64,000 nt of DNA from Streptomyces aureocirculatus (GCF_000720475.1 NZ_JOAP01000025.1:1-64000); one strand, 5' to 3'. Positions 1-9,081 are shown, counted from the first letter of the stretch. Made by a program: numbers and translations. Notes: generated by a model from the sequence alone, not told the origin.

Positions 1-336
1 GGGGCGCCCCGTCAGGGGCGCGGGGAACTGCGCGCTCGGCCACGAAGCACTCGCACGGTTGAGACGCACCGTTGCGCGGTGGGGCAGTGCGCCGTTGCGC
101 TGCGGCCGTACGCGGCTGCGGGTGTGATGTGGCTGGCCGCGCAGTTCCCCGCGCCCCTATCGGGGCGCCCCGTCAGGGGCGCGGGGAACTGCGCGCTCGG
201 CCACGAAGCACTCGCACGGTTGAGACGCACCGTTGCGCGGTGGGGCAGTGCGCCGTTGCGCGTACGCGGCTGCGGGTGTGATGTGGCTGGTCGCGCAGTT
301 CCTCGCGCCCCTATCGGGGCGCACAGTTCCCCGCGG
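1..336. repeat. Tandem copies of a dispersed palindromic intergenic element
   Basis: A unit of about 161 bp (1-161) is followed by a second, nearly identical unit of 154 bp (162-315) and a 21-bp start of a third. The second unit lacks about 7 bp near position 256. Within each unit the left end (AGGGGCGCGGGGAACTGCGC) recurs as its reverse complement at the right end, so each unit is a long imperfect inverted repeat with an interior of about 100 bp. Single left-end copies recur near 22693 and 44755. Apparent reading frames here follow the repeat and are not credible genes. The element probably acts as a terminator or is a non-autonomous repeat. Confidence 0.85.
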
Positions 337-375
337 CCTGGCAGGGCCCCCGCGGCCGTGCGGGGTGTGCGGAGG

Positions 376-1923
376 CTAGGTGGTGCGGACGAGGTCCGCT
401 GCCTTCTCCCCGATGGCCATCACGGCGGCGTTCGTGTTCACGGACACGATCCGCGGCATCACCGACGCGTCCGCGACGCGCAGCCCCCGGGTGCCCCGCA
501 CCCGCAGCTCGGGGGTCACCACGGTCGCCGCCGCCCCGGCGGGCCCCATCGCGCAGGTGCCCGCCAGGTGGAAGTACGGGCCCGTGGCCGCCGTCAGGAA
601 CGCGCGCAGGTCCGCCGGGTCCGCCACCCGGGCGCCCGGGAGCACCTCCCGGGCGCCCCACTCCGTGAACGGACCGGCGGCCGCCACCTCCCGGGCCACC
701 TCGATCCCGTGCAGCATGCGCCGCACATCGGAGGCGTCCCCGAGGTACCCGGGGTCGATCAGCGGGGGTGTGTCCGGGTCCGCGTCCGCCAGGCGTACCG
801 AGCCGCGGGCGCGCGGCACCGTGGCGACGCCGAGGGTGAAGCCGTTCTCCGGGCCCGCCATCGTCGGCGGGTGGTACGGCACATGGATGAACATGAGCTG
901 CATGTCGGGGCCGGGGAGCGAGGCGTCGCTGCGCCAGGCGAGGGAGGCCTCGGAGAGGTTGACGCGGCCCGCCGGGATCGGCCGCTCGGCCGCGTACACC
1001 AGACCGCACAGCGGGTGGTCCTGAAGGTTCCCGCCCACGCCCGGAAGATCGTGGCGCACCCCGACGCCGATCCGGCGCAGCTCGTCGGCGGGCCCGATGC
1101 CGGACAGCATGAGGAGGCGGGGCGAGTCGACCGCGCCCGCGCAGACGAGCACCTCGGCGCGGGCCCGCACCGTCCGCCGCTCGCCGTGCCGTACGAACTC
1201 CACGCCCGTGCACCGGTCCCCGTCGAAGAGGAGCCGGTGCGCGCGGGAGTCCGTGGACACCGTCAGGTTCGGGCGGCGCCCGGCGACCGGGTGCAGATAG
1301 GCGTCGGCCGCGCTCTGCCTGACCCCGTCAAGGACGGTGATGTCGTGCAGGCCCGCGCCCTCCTGGCGGTGGCCGTTGAAGTCGTCGGTGCGCGGATGCC
1401 CCGCGGCTTCCGCGGCGGCGACGAAGGCGAGGGAGAGCGGGTTGACGTCGGCGTCGGAGGCGGGCGACGGACGCAGGGGCCCGCCCTCGCCGCGCGGGCC
1501 GCCGTTCCGCCCGGAGGGCACCGCCTCCATGCGCCGGAAGTACGGCAGCAGGTCGTCGAAGCCCCAGCCGTCGCAGCCCGCCGCCGCCCACGCGTCGTAG
1601 TCCGCGCGGTGGCCGCGCAGGAACACCATGGCGTTGATCGCGCTGGAACCGCCGAGGGTCCGGCCCCGGGGGCAGGGCGGTGCGAGCCCGCCGAGGCCCA
1701 ACTGCGGCACCGTCGCGTAGCCGTGGTCCACGTCGGTGCCCCACAGCGACGGCCACGTGAACGGCGTCGCCAGGTCCGCCTTCGGCTCGCGGGGGCCCGC
1801 TTCGAGGAGCAGCACGCTGGTGTCCGCGTCCTCGCTGAGCCGCGCGGCGAGCACACACCCGGCCGATCCGGCGCCGACGACGACATAGTCGGCCTCCGTC
1901 AACTCGCCTGACCCTGAAGCCAC
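376..1923 (-). CDS. GMC-family FAD-dependent oxidoreductase (choline dehydrogenase-like)
   Basis: A 515-residue flavoenzyme of the glucose-methanol-choline family, which oxidises alcohols to aldehydes. The N-terminus carries the FAD Rossmann motif (VVGAGSAGCVLAARLSED, residues about 15-32) and then the family signature around GSSAINAMVFLRGH. A second signature, GVGGNLQDHP, lies near the middle. The C-terminus has the catalytic His region (YFHLAGTCAMG) and the closing NTNAAVMAIGEKAADL segment. Length is normal for the family. No signal peptide is seen, so it is cytoplasmic. It lies 110 bp downstream of a TetR gene on the same strand. The substrate cannot be read from the sequence; choline-dehydrogenase-type is only the nearest general label. 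Confidence 0.9.
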   Translation of the reverse strand: MASGSGELTEADYVVVGAGSAGCVLAARLSEDADTSVLLLEAGPREPKADLATPFTWPSLWGTDVDHGYATVPQLGLGGLAPPCPRGRTLGGSSAINAMVFLRGHRADYDAWAAAGCDGWGFDDLLPYFRRMEAVPSGRNGGPRGEGGPLRPSPASDADVNPLSLAFVAAAEAAGHPRTDDFNGHRQEGAGLHDITVLDGVRQSAADAYLHPVAGRRPNLTVSTDSRAHRLLFDGDRCTGVEFVRHGERRTVRARAEVLVCAGAVDSPRLLMLSGIGPADELRRIGVGVRHDLPGVGGNLQDHPLCGLVYAAERPIPAGRVNLSEASLAWRSDASLPGPDMQLMFIHVPYHPPTMAGPENGFTLGVATVPRARGSVRLADADPDTPPLIDPGYLGDASDVRRMLHGIEVAREVAAAGPFTEWGAREVLPGARVADPADLRAFLTAATGPYFHLAGTCAMGPAGAAATVVTPELRVRGTRGLRVADASVMPRIVSVNTNAAVMAIGEKAADLVRTT

Positions 1924-2033
1924 TTGACCCCTCCTGATGCCCTTGATGCCCGGTCCACCGGGTTCAGAAAATCAGGCGGGGCGCAGGGGGGTCAGCGGAA
2001 CGGGAGAATCAGGCGTGACACCTTGTCCGGGCC

Positions 2034-2624
2034 TTAGGGGCGCAGGCCTCGGACGAGCAGGTCGAGCAGCGCCTCGAAGGCGCCCTCGGCACCCGGGCGC
2101 GACCAGTCGGGCGCGTACGCCGGGTCGTGGTAGCGGGCCGTGGCCTCGAACAGGGCGCGGGCCGCGACCTCGGGCTCGGGCGCCGCGAACTCGCCGCCCT
2201 CGACGCCTTGCCGCACGATCGCGGCGAGCTGACCGGTGAGGTCCGCGATGTGCTCGTCGACGACTTCGCTGGCCTCGCCGACCAGGACCGTGTACGTGGC
2301 GAACAGCTCGGGGTCGTCGCCCGCCTTGTGCTGCTTGGCCTCGAAGAGCCCGGCCAGCCAGCGCCGCAGCCGCTGCTCGGCGGGGCCCTCCGCGCCGACC
2401 ACGCCGGACAGGGCGTCCGACGTCCGGTCCAGCCACCGCTTGGTGACCGCCTCGCGCAGCGCCGCCTTCGTACGGAAGTGGCGGTACACGCTGGCGTGGC
2501 TGACGCCGAGCGCGCGGGCCACGTCCACCACGGTCGCCTTGGCGGCGCCATGGCGGCGCAGCACCTCCTCGGTCGCGGCGAGGATGCGCTCGGCGGTCAG
2601 GGTCCCGGTCGTAGCCATGCTCAA
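2034..2624 (-). CDS. TetR/AcrR-family transcriptional regulator
   Basis: A 196-residue one-component repressor. The N-terminal helix-turn-helix spans about residues 12-58 (ERILAATEEVLRRHG through GVSHASVYRHFRTKAAL), the standard TetR DNA-binding domain. The rest is helical with a ligand-binding C-terminal domain resembling TetR_C. It lies 42 bp downstream of the aldo/keto reductase gene on the same strand, and the MFS transporter is further upstream, so it probably controls this efflux/reductase set. A candidate operator dyad lies at 3709-3733. The ligand is unknown. Confidence 0.9.
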   Translation of the reverse strand: MSMATTGTLTAERILAATEEVLRRHGAAKATVVDVARALGVSHASVYRHFRTKAALREAVTKRWLDRTSDALSGVVGAEGPAEQRLRRWLAGLFEAKQHKAGDDPELFATYTVLVGEASEVVDEHIADLTGQLAAIVRQGVEGGEFAAPEPEVAARALFEATARYHDPAYAPDWSRPGAEGAFEALLDLLVRGLRP

Positions 2625-2666
2625 GAAGGTACCCGCAGGCGGTTGCCCGCCTGCCGCCCGGTCATG

Positions 2667-3683
2667 TCAGTGCTCGCTGTCGAGGTGCGCCATCTGAGCC
2701 TCGGGGTAGCGGGCGCCCGCGACGGCACCGGCGGGGACGGCCTGCTCGACCGCGGCGAGGTCGGCGTCGTCGAGCGTGATGTCCAGGGCGCCGAGGGCCT
2801 CGGCGAGGCGGTCGCGGCGGCGGGCGCCGACCAGCGGCACGATCGCGGCACCGGACTTGGGGCCCTGGGCGAGGACCCAGGCGATCGCGGTCTGCGCGAC
2901 GCTCACGCCCTTGTCGTCGGCGATGGCGCGCAGGGCGTCGACGAGGTCCAGGTTGCGCTGGAGGTTGTCGCCCTGGAAGCGGGGGCTCATACCGCGGAAG
3001 TCGCCCGCGGCGAGCTGCCGGTCCCGGGTGAAGTGGCCGGAGATCAGGCCGCGGGACAGGACGCCGTACGCGGTGACGCCGATGCCGAGCTCGGCGGCGG
3101 TGGGCAGGATCTCGGCCTCGATGGAGCGGGAGATCAGCGAGTACTCGATCTGGAGGTCGGAGATGGGGGCGACGGCAGCCGCGCGGCGCAGCGTGTCCGC
3201 GCCGACCTCGGAGAGGCCGATGTGGCGCACATGCCCCTTCTCGACGAGCTCGGCGATCGCGCCGACGGTCTCCTCGACGGGGACGTCCGGGTCGAGCCGG
3301 GCGATGCGGTAGACGTCGATGTGGTCGACGCCGAGGCGCTGCAGGGAGTACGCGGCGAAGTTCTTCACCGCGGCCGGGCGCCCGTCGTAGCCGTACCAGC
3401 CGCCGTCCGGGTCGCGGAGGGCGCCGAACTTCACGCTGGTCAGGGCCTGCTCGCGGCGGGCTGCGGGCGCCGAGCGCAGGGCTTCGCCGATGAGCAGCTC
3501 GTTGTGGCCCATCGCGTAGAAGTCGCCGGTGTCCAGGAGGGTGACGCCCGCTTCGAGGGCCGCGTGGATCGTCGCGACGGACTCCGTGCGGTCGGCTTCG
3601 CCGTACAGCGCGGACATGCCCATGCAACCGAGGCCGATGGCGGAGGTGGTGGGTCCTGTGGTGCCGAGGGTGAGAGTACGCAT
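2667..3683 (-). CDS. Aldo/keto reductase lacking the usual catalytic His
   Basis: A 338-residue NADPH-dependent reductase of the AKR superfamily. The ATG at 3683 gives the typical N-terminus MRTLTLGTTGPTTSAIGLG; an upstream in-frame start would add 12 residues. The barrel carries the Asp/Tyr pair (LLDTGDFYAMGHNELLIGEAL), the catalytic Lys (TSVKFGALRDP) and the cofactor end (IAWVLAQGPKSGAAIVPLVG). The segment that normally reads as YxxHRxDP is VYRIARLDPDVP, so the tetrad His appears replaced by Ala. It lies between an MFS exporter gene and a TetR gene on the same strand. It may reduce a carbonyl toxin. Substrate unknown. Confidence 0.88.
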   Translation of the reverse strand: MRTLTLGTTGPTTSAIGLGCMGMSALYGEADRTESVATIHAALEAGVTLLDTGDFYAMGHNELLIGEALRSAPAARREQALTSVKFGALRDPDGGWYGYDGRPAAVKNFAAYSLQRLGVDHIDVYRIARLDPDVPVEETVGAIAELVEKGHVRHIGLSEVGADTLRRAAAVAPISDLQIEYSLISRSIEAEILPTAAELGIGVTAYGVLSRGLISGHFTRDRQLAAGDFRGMSPRFQGDNLQRNLDLVDALRAIADDKGVSVAQTAIAWVLAQGPKSGAAIVPLVGARRRDRLAEALGALDITLDDADLAAVEQAVPAGAVAGARYPEAQMAHLDSEH

Positions 3684-3708
3684 GGCAACCACCTTGCACC
3701 CGCGGCTG

Positions 3709-3733
3709 ACAGATTTCAAGTTTTGTTATCTGT
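3709..3733. promoter_or_regulatory. Candidate operator dyad upstream of the aldo/keto reductase
   Basis: ACAGAT and ATCTGT form 6-bp inverted arms separated by 13 bp. The dyad sits in an unusually AT-rich patch that overlaps the 3' end of the MFS gene, about 25 bp upstream of the aldo/keto reductase ATG. The position suits an operator for the nearby TetR regulator. This is inference from symmetry and location only. Confidence 0.35.
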
Positions 3734-5189
3734 TTTCTGTTTGTTGTAACTTGTCAGCCAGTTCGTCGCTGAGCTGCTCCGCCGTCCGCCGCGCCGTGCC
3801 GCGCGCCCAAGCGCCGCTGCTCAGCGCCCCGAAGACGAGCACCGCGAACCCGCAGCCCGTGATCACCCACCAGGCGGGACGGCTCGCCCCCGTGAAGTCG
3901 TCCGCGTACGAAGCGGTGTGCGCGACGGCCACCCCGGAGGCCAGGACCGCGCCGATGACCGCGACCCCGAGGGTCTGGCCGATCTGGCGGCTCGTGGACG
4001 CCACGGCGGCGGCGACACCCGCCTGGGCGCGGGGCATACCGGCCACCGCCGTGTTGGTGATGGGCGCGTTCACGAAGCCGAAGCCCACGCCGAACAGGAC
4101 ATAGGCGAGCACCCGGCTGGGTGCCGCTTCCTCCGCCTCGAAGGCCGCGAAGAGCACCCCCGACGCCGTCATCGCCACGCCCGCGACGAGCAGCGACAGA
4201 CGCGGCCCCCGGCTGCCCACGAGCCGCCCCGACAGCGGCGCGCACACCAGCGTCATCGCCGCCATCGGCAGCATCCACAGACCGGCGTGCAGGGCGTCGA
4301 GACCGCGTACGTCCTGGAGGTAGAGGGTGGTCAGGAACAGGAAGCCGCCGAGCGCGGCGAACGCGGCGATCGCGATCACGGTGGCGCCGCTGAACGGCGC
4401 CGAGCGGAAGAAGCGCAGCTCGATCAGGGGCTCCGCGCGGCGCGGCTCGTACAGGACCAGGCCCACGAGGGCCGCCACCGCGGTCGCCGCGAACGTCATG
4501 ATCAGCGGGGACGTCCAGCCCGCCGCCGGCGCCTCGATGATCGCGTATGTGAGGGCGCCGAGCAGGCCGATCACCAGGAGCTGGCCCACCGGGTCGGGAC
4601 GGCGCGGCTTCGGGGCGCGGGACTCGGGGACGTACCGGGCGGTGAGGAGGAGGGCCGCGAGCCCCACCGGCAGATTGACCCAGAAGATCGCCCGCCAGCC
4701 CACCGAGTCCACGAGCAGCCCGCCCACCAGTGGCCCCGCCGCCATGGAGATGCCGACGACACCGCCCCACACCCCGATGGCGCGGGCCCGCTCGCGCGGC
4801 TCGGTGAACGTGTTCGTGATGATCGACATCGCCACCGGGTTGAGCATCGACCCGCCCACGGCCTGCACCGTGCGGAACGCCACCAGGCACTCCAGGTTGG
4901 GCGCGAGCGAACACAGCACCGAGCCGAGCGTGAAGACGACGAGCCCCGCCTCGAACACCCGGCGCCGCCCGATCCGGTCCGCCGTCGAGCCCGCCGGCAT
5001 GAGCAGCGAGGCGAGGACGAGGGTGTAGGCGTCGATCGTCCACTGCATGCCGGACACACTGGCCTCGAACTCCCGGCGCATCGTGGGTAGCGCCACGTTC
5101 AGGACGGTGTTGTCGAGGCTCACGATCAGCAGGCTCATACAGCAGATCGCGAGCACCAGCATCCGGCGCCGGTGACTGAGCTCGGGCAT
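3726..5189 (-). CDS. MFS transporter, DHA2 (EmrB/QacA) drug-efflux type
   Basis: A 487-residue proton-driven exporter with about 14 predicted membrane segments. The start ATG at 5189 gives MPELSHRRRMLVLAICCMSLL, followed at once by the first membrane helix and the DHA2 motif SLDNTVLNVALPTM. A GTG at 5213 would add eight residues. The motif A region reads GSTADRIGRRRVFEAGL, and the motif C-like GGVVGISMAAGPLVGGLLVD lies in helix 5. The aldo/keto reductase gene starts 42 bp downstream and a TetR gene follows, consistent with a drug-resistance unit. Substrate unknown. Confidence 0.9.
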   Translation of the reverse strand: MPELSHRRRMLVLAICCMSLLIVSLDNTVLNVALPTMRREFEASVSGMQWTIDAYTLVLASLLMPAGSTADRIGRRRVFEAGLVVFTLGSVLCSLAPNLECLVAFRTVQAVGGSMLNPVAMSIITNTFTEPRERARAIGVWGGVVGISMAAGPLVGGLLVDSVGWRAIFWVNLPVGLAALLLTARYVPESRAPKPRRPDPVGQLLVIGLLGALTYAIIEAPAAGWTSPLIMTFAATAVAALVGLVLYEPRRAEPLIELRFFRSAPFSGATVIAIAAFAALGGFLFLTTLYLQDVRGLDALHAGLWMLPMAAMTLVCAPLSGRLVGSRGPRLSLLVAGVAMTASGVLFAAFEAEEAAPSRVLAYVLFGVGFGFVNAPITNTAVAGMPRAQAGVAAAVASTSRQIGQTLGVAVIGAVLASGVAVAHTASYADDFTGASRPAWWVITGCGFAVLVFGALSSGAWARGTARRTAEQLSDELADKLQQTENR

Positions 5190-5236
5190 ACCGCCGACCG
5201 TAACCCCAGGCACGGCCCGGCGTTTGCGGCGGGCTG

Positions 5237-6433
5237 TCAGCCCCCGGAGGTGTCCAGTTCGGCGTCGGCGGAGATACCCGCGCAGTCGTAGGGGTCCTTC
5301 AGCCAGCCGTCCGGCAGGACCACGCGGTTGTTGCCGGAGGTGCGGCCGCGGGGCCCGTCGGCGCCCAGCGGCCAGCCCTGGTCGAGGTCGAGCTCACCGA
5401 GGCCGTCCTCCAGCTCGGCGAGCGAGGACGTGACGGCGAGCCGCTTGCGCATCTCCGAGCCCACCGCGAACCCCTTCAGGTACCAGGCGACGTGCTTGCG
5501 GAAGTCGATGACCCCCCGCGCCTCGTCACCGATCCACTCCCCGAGCAGCGTGGCGTGCCGCAGCATCACGGCGGCGACCTCCCGCAGCGAGGGAGCCGCG
5601 GGCGCGCCGGTCCCCTCGAACGCGGCCACCAGGTCCCCGAAGAGCCACGGCCGCCCCAGGCAGCCACGCCCGACCACGACCCCGTCGCACCCGGTCTCCC
5701 GCATCATGCGCACCGCGTCCGCGGCCGACCAGATGTCGCCGTTGCCGAGCACCGGGATCTCCGGGACGTGCTCCTTCAGGCGGGCGATCGCGTCCCAGTC
5801 CGCCGTGCCGCCGTAGTGCTGCGCCGCCGTCCGCCCGTGCAGGGCGATCGCGGTCACGCCCTCCTCGACGGCGATCCGGCCCGCGTCCAGGAACGTGATG
5901 TGGTCGTCGTCGATGCCCTTGCGCATCTTCATGGTGACCGGCAGGTCCCCGGCGCCGCTCACCGCCTCCCGCAGGATGGCCCGCAGCAGATGGCGCTTGT
6001 AGGGCAGGGCGGAGCCGCCGCCCTTGCGGGTCACCTTGGGGACGGGGCAGCCGAAGTTCAGGTCGATGTGGTCGGCCAGATCCTCTTCCGCGATCATGCG
6101 GACGGCCTTGCCGACGGTCGCCGGGTCCACCCCGTAGAGCTGGATCGAGCGCGGCTTCTCGCTCGCGTCGAAGTGGATGAGCTGCATGGTCTTCTCGTTG
6201 CGCTCGACCAGCGCGCGCGTGGTGATCATCTCGCTGACGAACAGACCCTTGCCGCCGCTGAACTCCCGGCACAGCGTCCGGAACGGCGCGTTCGTGATCC
6301 CGGCCATCGGCGCGAGCACCACGGGCGGCTGGACGACGTGCGGGCCGACGGCGAGCGTGGGCGGCGGCGCGGGTCGCGCGGGCGACGACGGCTGCGGCGT
6401 CAGCGCGGGCGGCGGCGTCAGCGGCTGGGACAT
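5237..6433 (-). CDS. dus: tRNA-dihydrouridine synthase (DusB-like)
   Basis: A 398-residue FMN-dependent enzyme that reduces uridines in the tRNA D-loop to dihydrouridine. After a proline-rich N-terminal tail of about 35 residues, the TIM barrel begins with PPVVLAPMAGITNAPFRTLC. The catalytic Cys lies in LNFGCPVPKVTRKGGGSAL, and the FMN phosphate-binding segment includes VLGNGDIWSAADA and GVVVGRGCLGRPWLF. Length is normal for actinobacterial Dus. It stands alone, with an XRE-regulator gene upstream on the same strand 66 bp away and an MFS gene downstream. Confidence 0.93.
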   Translation of the reverse strand: MSQPLTPPPALTPQPSSPARPAPPPTLAVGPHVVQPPVVLAPMAGITNAPFRTLCREFSGGKGLFVSEMITTRALVERNEKTMQLIHFDASEKPRSIQLYGVDPATVGKAVRMIAEEDLADHIDLNFGCPVPKVTRKGGGSALPYKRHLLRAILREAVSGAGDLPVTMKMRKGIDDDHITFLDAGRIAVEEGVTAIALHGRTAAQHYGGTADWDAIARLKEHVPEIPVLGNGDIWSAADAVRMMRETGCDGVVVGRGCLGRPWLFGDLVAAFEGTGAPAAPSLREVAAVMLRHATLLGEWIGDEARGVIDFRKHVAWYLKGFAVGSEMRKRLAVTSSLAELEDGLGELDLDQGWPLGADGPRGRTSGNNRVVLPDGWLKDPYDCAGISADAELDTSGG

Positions 6434-6499
6434 CGGGCGGCACTCCGGGAACGTACGGGACAGGGCAAGCTCCCATTGTCCCTCACCGGGCGCGCTCCT

Positions 6500-7486
6500 C
6501 TACGCCAGCTCCGCGAGCCGCCCGAGCCGCTGCTCCGTCTCCTCGTCGGCGGGCACATAGGCGACGAGGCGGTGCGCCTGCGGCTGCGGGGCCATCCACA
6601 GGTTGCGGTGCTCCAGCCTGAGCAGCCCCACCTCGGGGTGCCGGTACCGCTTGACGTGCGGTGACATCGTCGCCACCTCGTGCCGCCGCCACAGCTCGCG
6701 GAACTCCGCGGACACCCGCAGCAGCCCGTCGAGCCGCTCCTGCCACGCGGGCTCCGCCACATGCTCGGCCATGCCCGTGCGGTACTTGGCGATCAGGTCG
6801 CGCAGCATCTCGTCCCGGTCGAGGAACGACTCGCGCCAGTGCTCGCTGGTGGTGAGCAGCCACAGGCAGTTGCGTTCGCGCGGCGGCAGCTCGGTCAGCT
6901 CGCCGAAGAGCTGCGCGAAGGGCCGGTTGTGCGCGAGGACGTCGTACCGGGCGTTCTGGAGGGTGGCCGGGTAGGGCGCGATGGTGTGCATCAGGCGCAG
7001 CGCGGTCGGGGAGAACAGCGGGCACTCGTAGTCGTCGGGGCGCGGGTCGACGACACCGGCGAGCACGAAGAGGTGGCCGCGCTCGGTCGGGTCCATGAGG
7101 AGCGCGCGGGCGATGGCGTCCAGGACCTGCGCGGAGACCCGGATGGCCCGGCCCTGCTCCAGCCACGTGTACCAGGTGACCCCGACCGCGGACAACTGCG
7201 CGACCTCCTCGCGGCGCAGCCCCGGCGTGCGGCGGCGGGCGCCGCGGACCAGGCCGACCTGCTCCGGCGAGATCCGCTCGCGGCGGCTGCGCAGGAAGGC
7301 CGCGAGTTCCTGGCGCCGGGTGACGGCGTCCGTGGCGGGTGGCTCCCCGGGCGGCTGCGCGGACAACTGCGCGGCCGCCCGGGCGGGCGTGTACGCGGAA
7401 GTCCTCGGCTCGGCGACGGTGGTCACGGGCTCTGCGGTGGTGCTCACGGGCTCTGCGGTGGTGGTCACGTCCCCAGCCTTACGCAC
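6500..7486 (-). CDS. XRE-family regulator with MmyB-like ligand-binding domain
   Basis: A 328-residue regulator. The N-terminal tail has a short Thr-Ala-Glu-Pro repeat. It is followed by an HTH domain (LAAFLRSRRERISPEQVGL through RREEVAQLSAVGVTWYTWLEQGRAI) and the MmyB-type PAS-like domain (YECPLFSPTALRLMHTIAPYP...). This architecture is very common in Streptomyces and usually controls an adjacent transporter or reductase. The GTG at 7486 is taken as the start; a GTG at 7468 is possible. The gene is divergent from an MFS transporter gene across an 83-bp region with a promoter and a dyad. It probably represses that transporter. Confidence 0.9.
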   Translation of the reverse strand: MRKAGDVTTTAEPVSTTAEPVTTVAEPRTSAYTPARAAAQLSAQPPGEPPATDAVTRRQELAAFLRSRRERISPEQVGLVRGARRRTPGLRREEVAQLSAVGVTWYTWLEQGRAIRVSAQVLDAIARALLMDPTERGHLFVLAGVVDPRPDDYECPLFSPTALRLMHTIAPYPATLQNARYDVLAHNRPFAQLFGELTELPPRERNCLWLLTTSEHWRESFLDRDEMLRDLIAKYRTGMAEHVAEPAWQERLDGLLRVSAEFRELWRRHEVATMSPHVKRYRHPEVGLLRLEHRNLWMAPQPQAHRLVAYVPADEETEQRLGRLAELA

Positions 7487-7497
7487 CCCGGACCTCG

Positions 7498-7538
7498 TTG
7501 CCAGGTGCGCCTACTACCAGGATAAAGACACTCTGGTA
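7498..7538 (+). promoter_or_regulatory. Promoter with overlapping operator dyad for the MFS gene
   Basis: TTGCCA (7498-7503) and GATAAA (7521-7526) are spaced 17 bp apart, a plausible -35/-10 pair for the plus-strand MFS gene that starts 43 bp further on. An inverted repeat TACCAG...CTGGTA (7515-7538, 12-bp spacer) straddles the -10 element, as expected for a repressor site. The divergent XRE regulator is the obvious candidate to bind it. Confidence 0.6.
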
Positions 7539-7569
7539 CCCCTCTGGGCGAGCGCTCATCGTCGTATCC

Positions 7570-9081
7570 GTGACTGTGACGACAGACGACGGCACTCAGC
7601 CGCGTACCCGAACCGCTTCCCCGCATCCCGCGCACCCCGCGCACCCTTCGGACCCCTCGCGCCCCTCGCGTCCCCCGCACCCTCCACACCTGGAGACCGC
7701 CGCCCTCACGCCGCTCGGACTGGTCACCATCCTGCTCGGCGCCGCCCTGCCGATGGTCGACTTCTTCATCGTCAATGTGGCGCTGCCCGACATCGAGGCC
7801 GATCTGCACGCCCCCGCCGCCACCCTGGAGATGGTGGTCGCGGGCTACGCCGTCGCCTACGCCGTGCTCCTCGTGCTCGGTGGGCGGCTCGGTGACACCT
7901 ACGGCCGGCGTGCGCTGTTCCTGTGGGGTGCCGCGGCCTTCGGGCTCACCTCGCTGGCCTGCGGGCTCGCCCCGACGGCCTGGTGGCTCGTGGCGGCGCG
8001 CGTGGCCCAGGGCGCGGCGTCCGCGATGATGCTGCCGCAGGTGCTCGCCACCATCCACGCGACGACCAGCGGGGAGCGGCGCGCCCGGGCCGTCTCGCTG
8101 TACGGCTCGGTCGGCGGGGTCTCCATGGTGCTCGGGCAGATACTCGGCGGCGTCCTGGTCGCGGCCGACCTCGCGGGCACCGGATGGCGCATGGTCTTCC
8201 TGGTGAACGTGCCGGTGGCCGCGCTCGCGCTCCTTCTCGCGGTCCGCTCGGTGCCGGACAGTTGGGCGGAGCGGCCCGCGCGCGGGGATCTGGCGGGCAC
8301 GGTGCTGCTCGCCGTGTCCCTGACGGCGTTCCTGCTGCCCCTCACCGAGGGCAGGGCCGCGGGCTGGCCGCTCTGGTCGGTCCTCACACTGGCCGCGGCG
8401 CCGTTCCTGATCTGGGCGTTCGCGGCCGTGGAGCGACGCGCGGAGGCGGGCGGCGGCAGCCCGCTCCTGCCGCCGTCCCTGATGCGCGAACCCGGCGTCC
8501 GCCGGGGCCTTTTGATCGGCCTGCCCATCTTCATCGGGTTCAGCGGCTGGATGTTCGTGAGCGCGGTGACGCTCCAGAAGGGGCTCGACTACGGCGCCCT
8601 CAAGGCAGGGCTGACCCTGATACCGATGGGGGTCGCCCAGTTCGCCGCGTCGCTGTTCGCGCCCCGTCTCGTGCACCGGCTCGGGAGTCGGGCCCTGACC
8701 CTGTGCGCGCTCGTGCACGGCACCGGTGTGGCCGTGCTCGCCCTGACCGTGCTGTGGGCCCCGTGGTCCGCCCTCACACCACTCGCCCTGGCGCCGGGCC
8801 TCGCCCTGTGCGGCTTCGGCCAGGGCATCCAACTGCCGCTGTACTTCCGCATCCTGCTGTCCGCCGTGCCCGCGGCGCGTGCGGGCGCCGGGAGCGGGCT
8901 CGCGGCGACGGCCCAGCAGTCCTGCCTCGCGGTGGGCGTGGCCACGCTCGGCTCACTGTTCCTGGCGATGGAGTCCGGCACCGGCCTGCGCGAGGCCTTC
9001 GCGACGGTCCTCGCCCTCCAGCTCGTGGGCCTGCTCGCCCTCGCCGCGCTGAGCCTGCGGCTGCCACGGGAACTGGCCTGA
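7570..9081 (+). CDS. MFS transporter (DHA2-type, 14 TM)
   Basis: A roughly 503-residue exporter. The start is chosen at GTG 7570 (or 7576), giving VTVTTDDGTQ; longer upstream extensions would run into the promoter and the divergent regulator. A Pro/His-rich cytoplasmic tail precedes the first membrane helix (LGLVTILLGAALPMVDFFIVNVALPDIEADL). Motif A (LGGRLGDTYGRRALFL) follows. There is no strong Shine-Dalgarno before the start. The gene converges with the glycoside hydrolase genes downstream. The neighbouring XRE regulator suggests ligand-induced efflux. Substrate unknown. Confidence 0.88.
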   Translation: MTVTTDDGTQPRTRTASPHPAHPAHPSDPSRPSRPPHPPHLETAALTPLGLVTILLGAALPMVDFFIVNVALPDIEADLHAPAATLEMVVAGYAVAYAVLLVLGGRLGDTYGRRALFLWGAAAFGLTSLACGLAPTAWWLVAARVAQGAASAMMLPQVLATIHATTSGERRARAVSLYGSVGGVSMVLGQILGGVLVAADLAGTGWRMVFLVNVPVAALALLLAVRSVPDSWAERPARGDLAGTVLLAVSLTAFLLPLTEGRAAGWPLWSVLTLAAAPFLIWAFAAVERRAEAGGGSPLLPPSLMREPGVRRGLLIGLPIFIGFSGWMFVSAVTLQKGLDYGALKAGLTLIPMGVAQFAASLFAPRLVHRLGSRALTLCALVHGTGVAVLALTVLWAPWSALTPLALAPGLALCGFGQGIQLPLYFRILLSAVPAARAGAGSGLAATAQQSCLAVGVATLGSLFLAMESGTGLREAFATVLALQLVGLLALAALSLRLPRELA

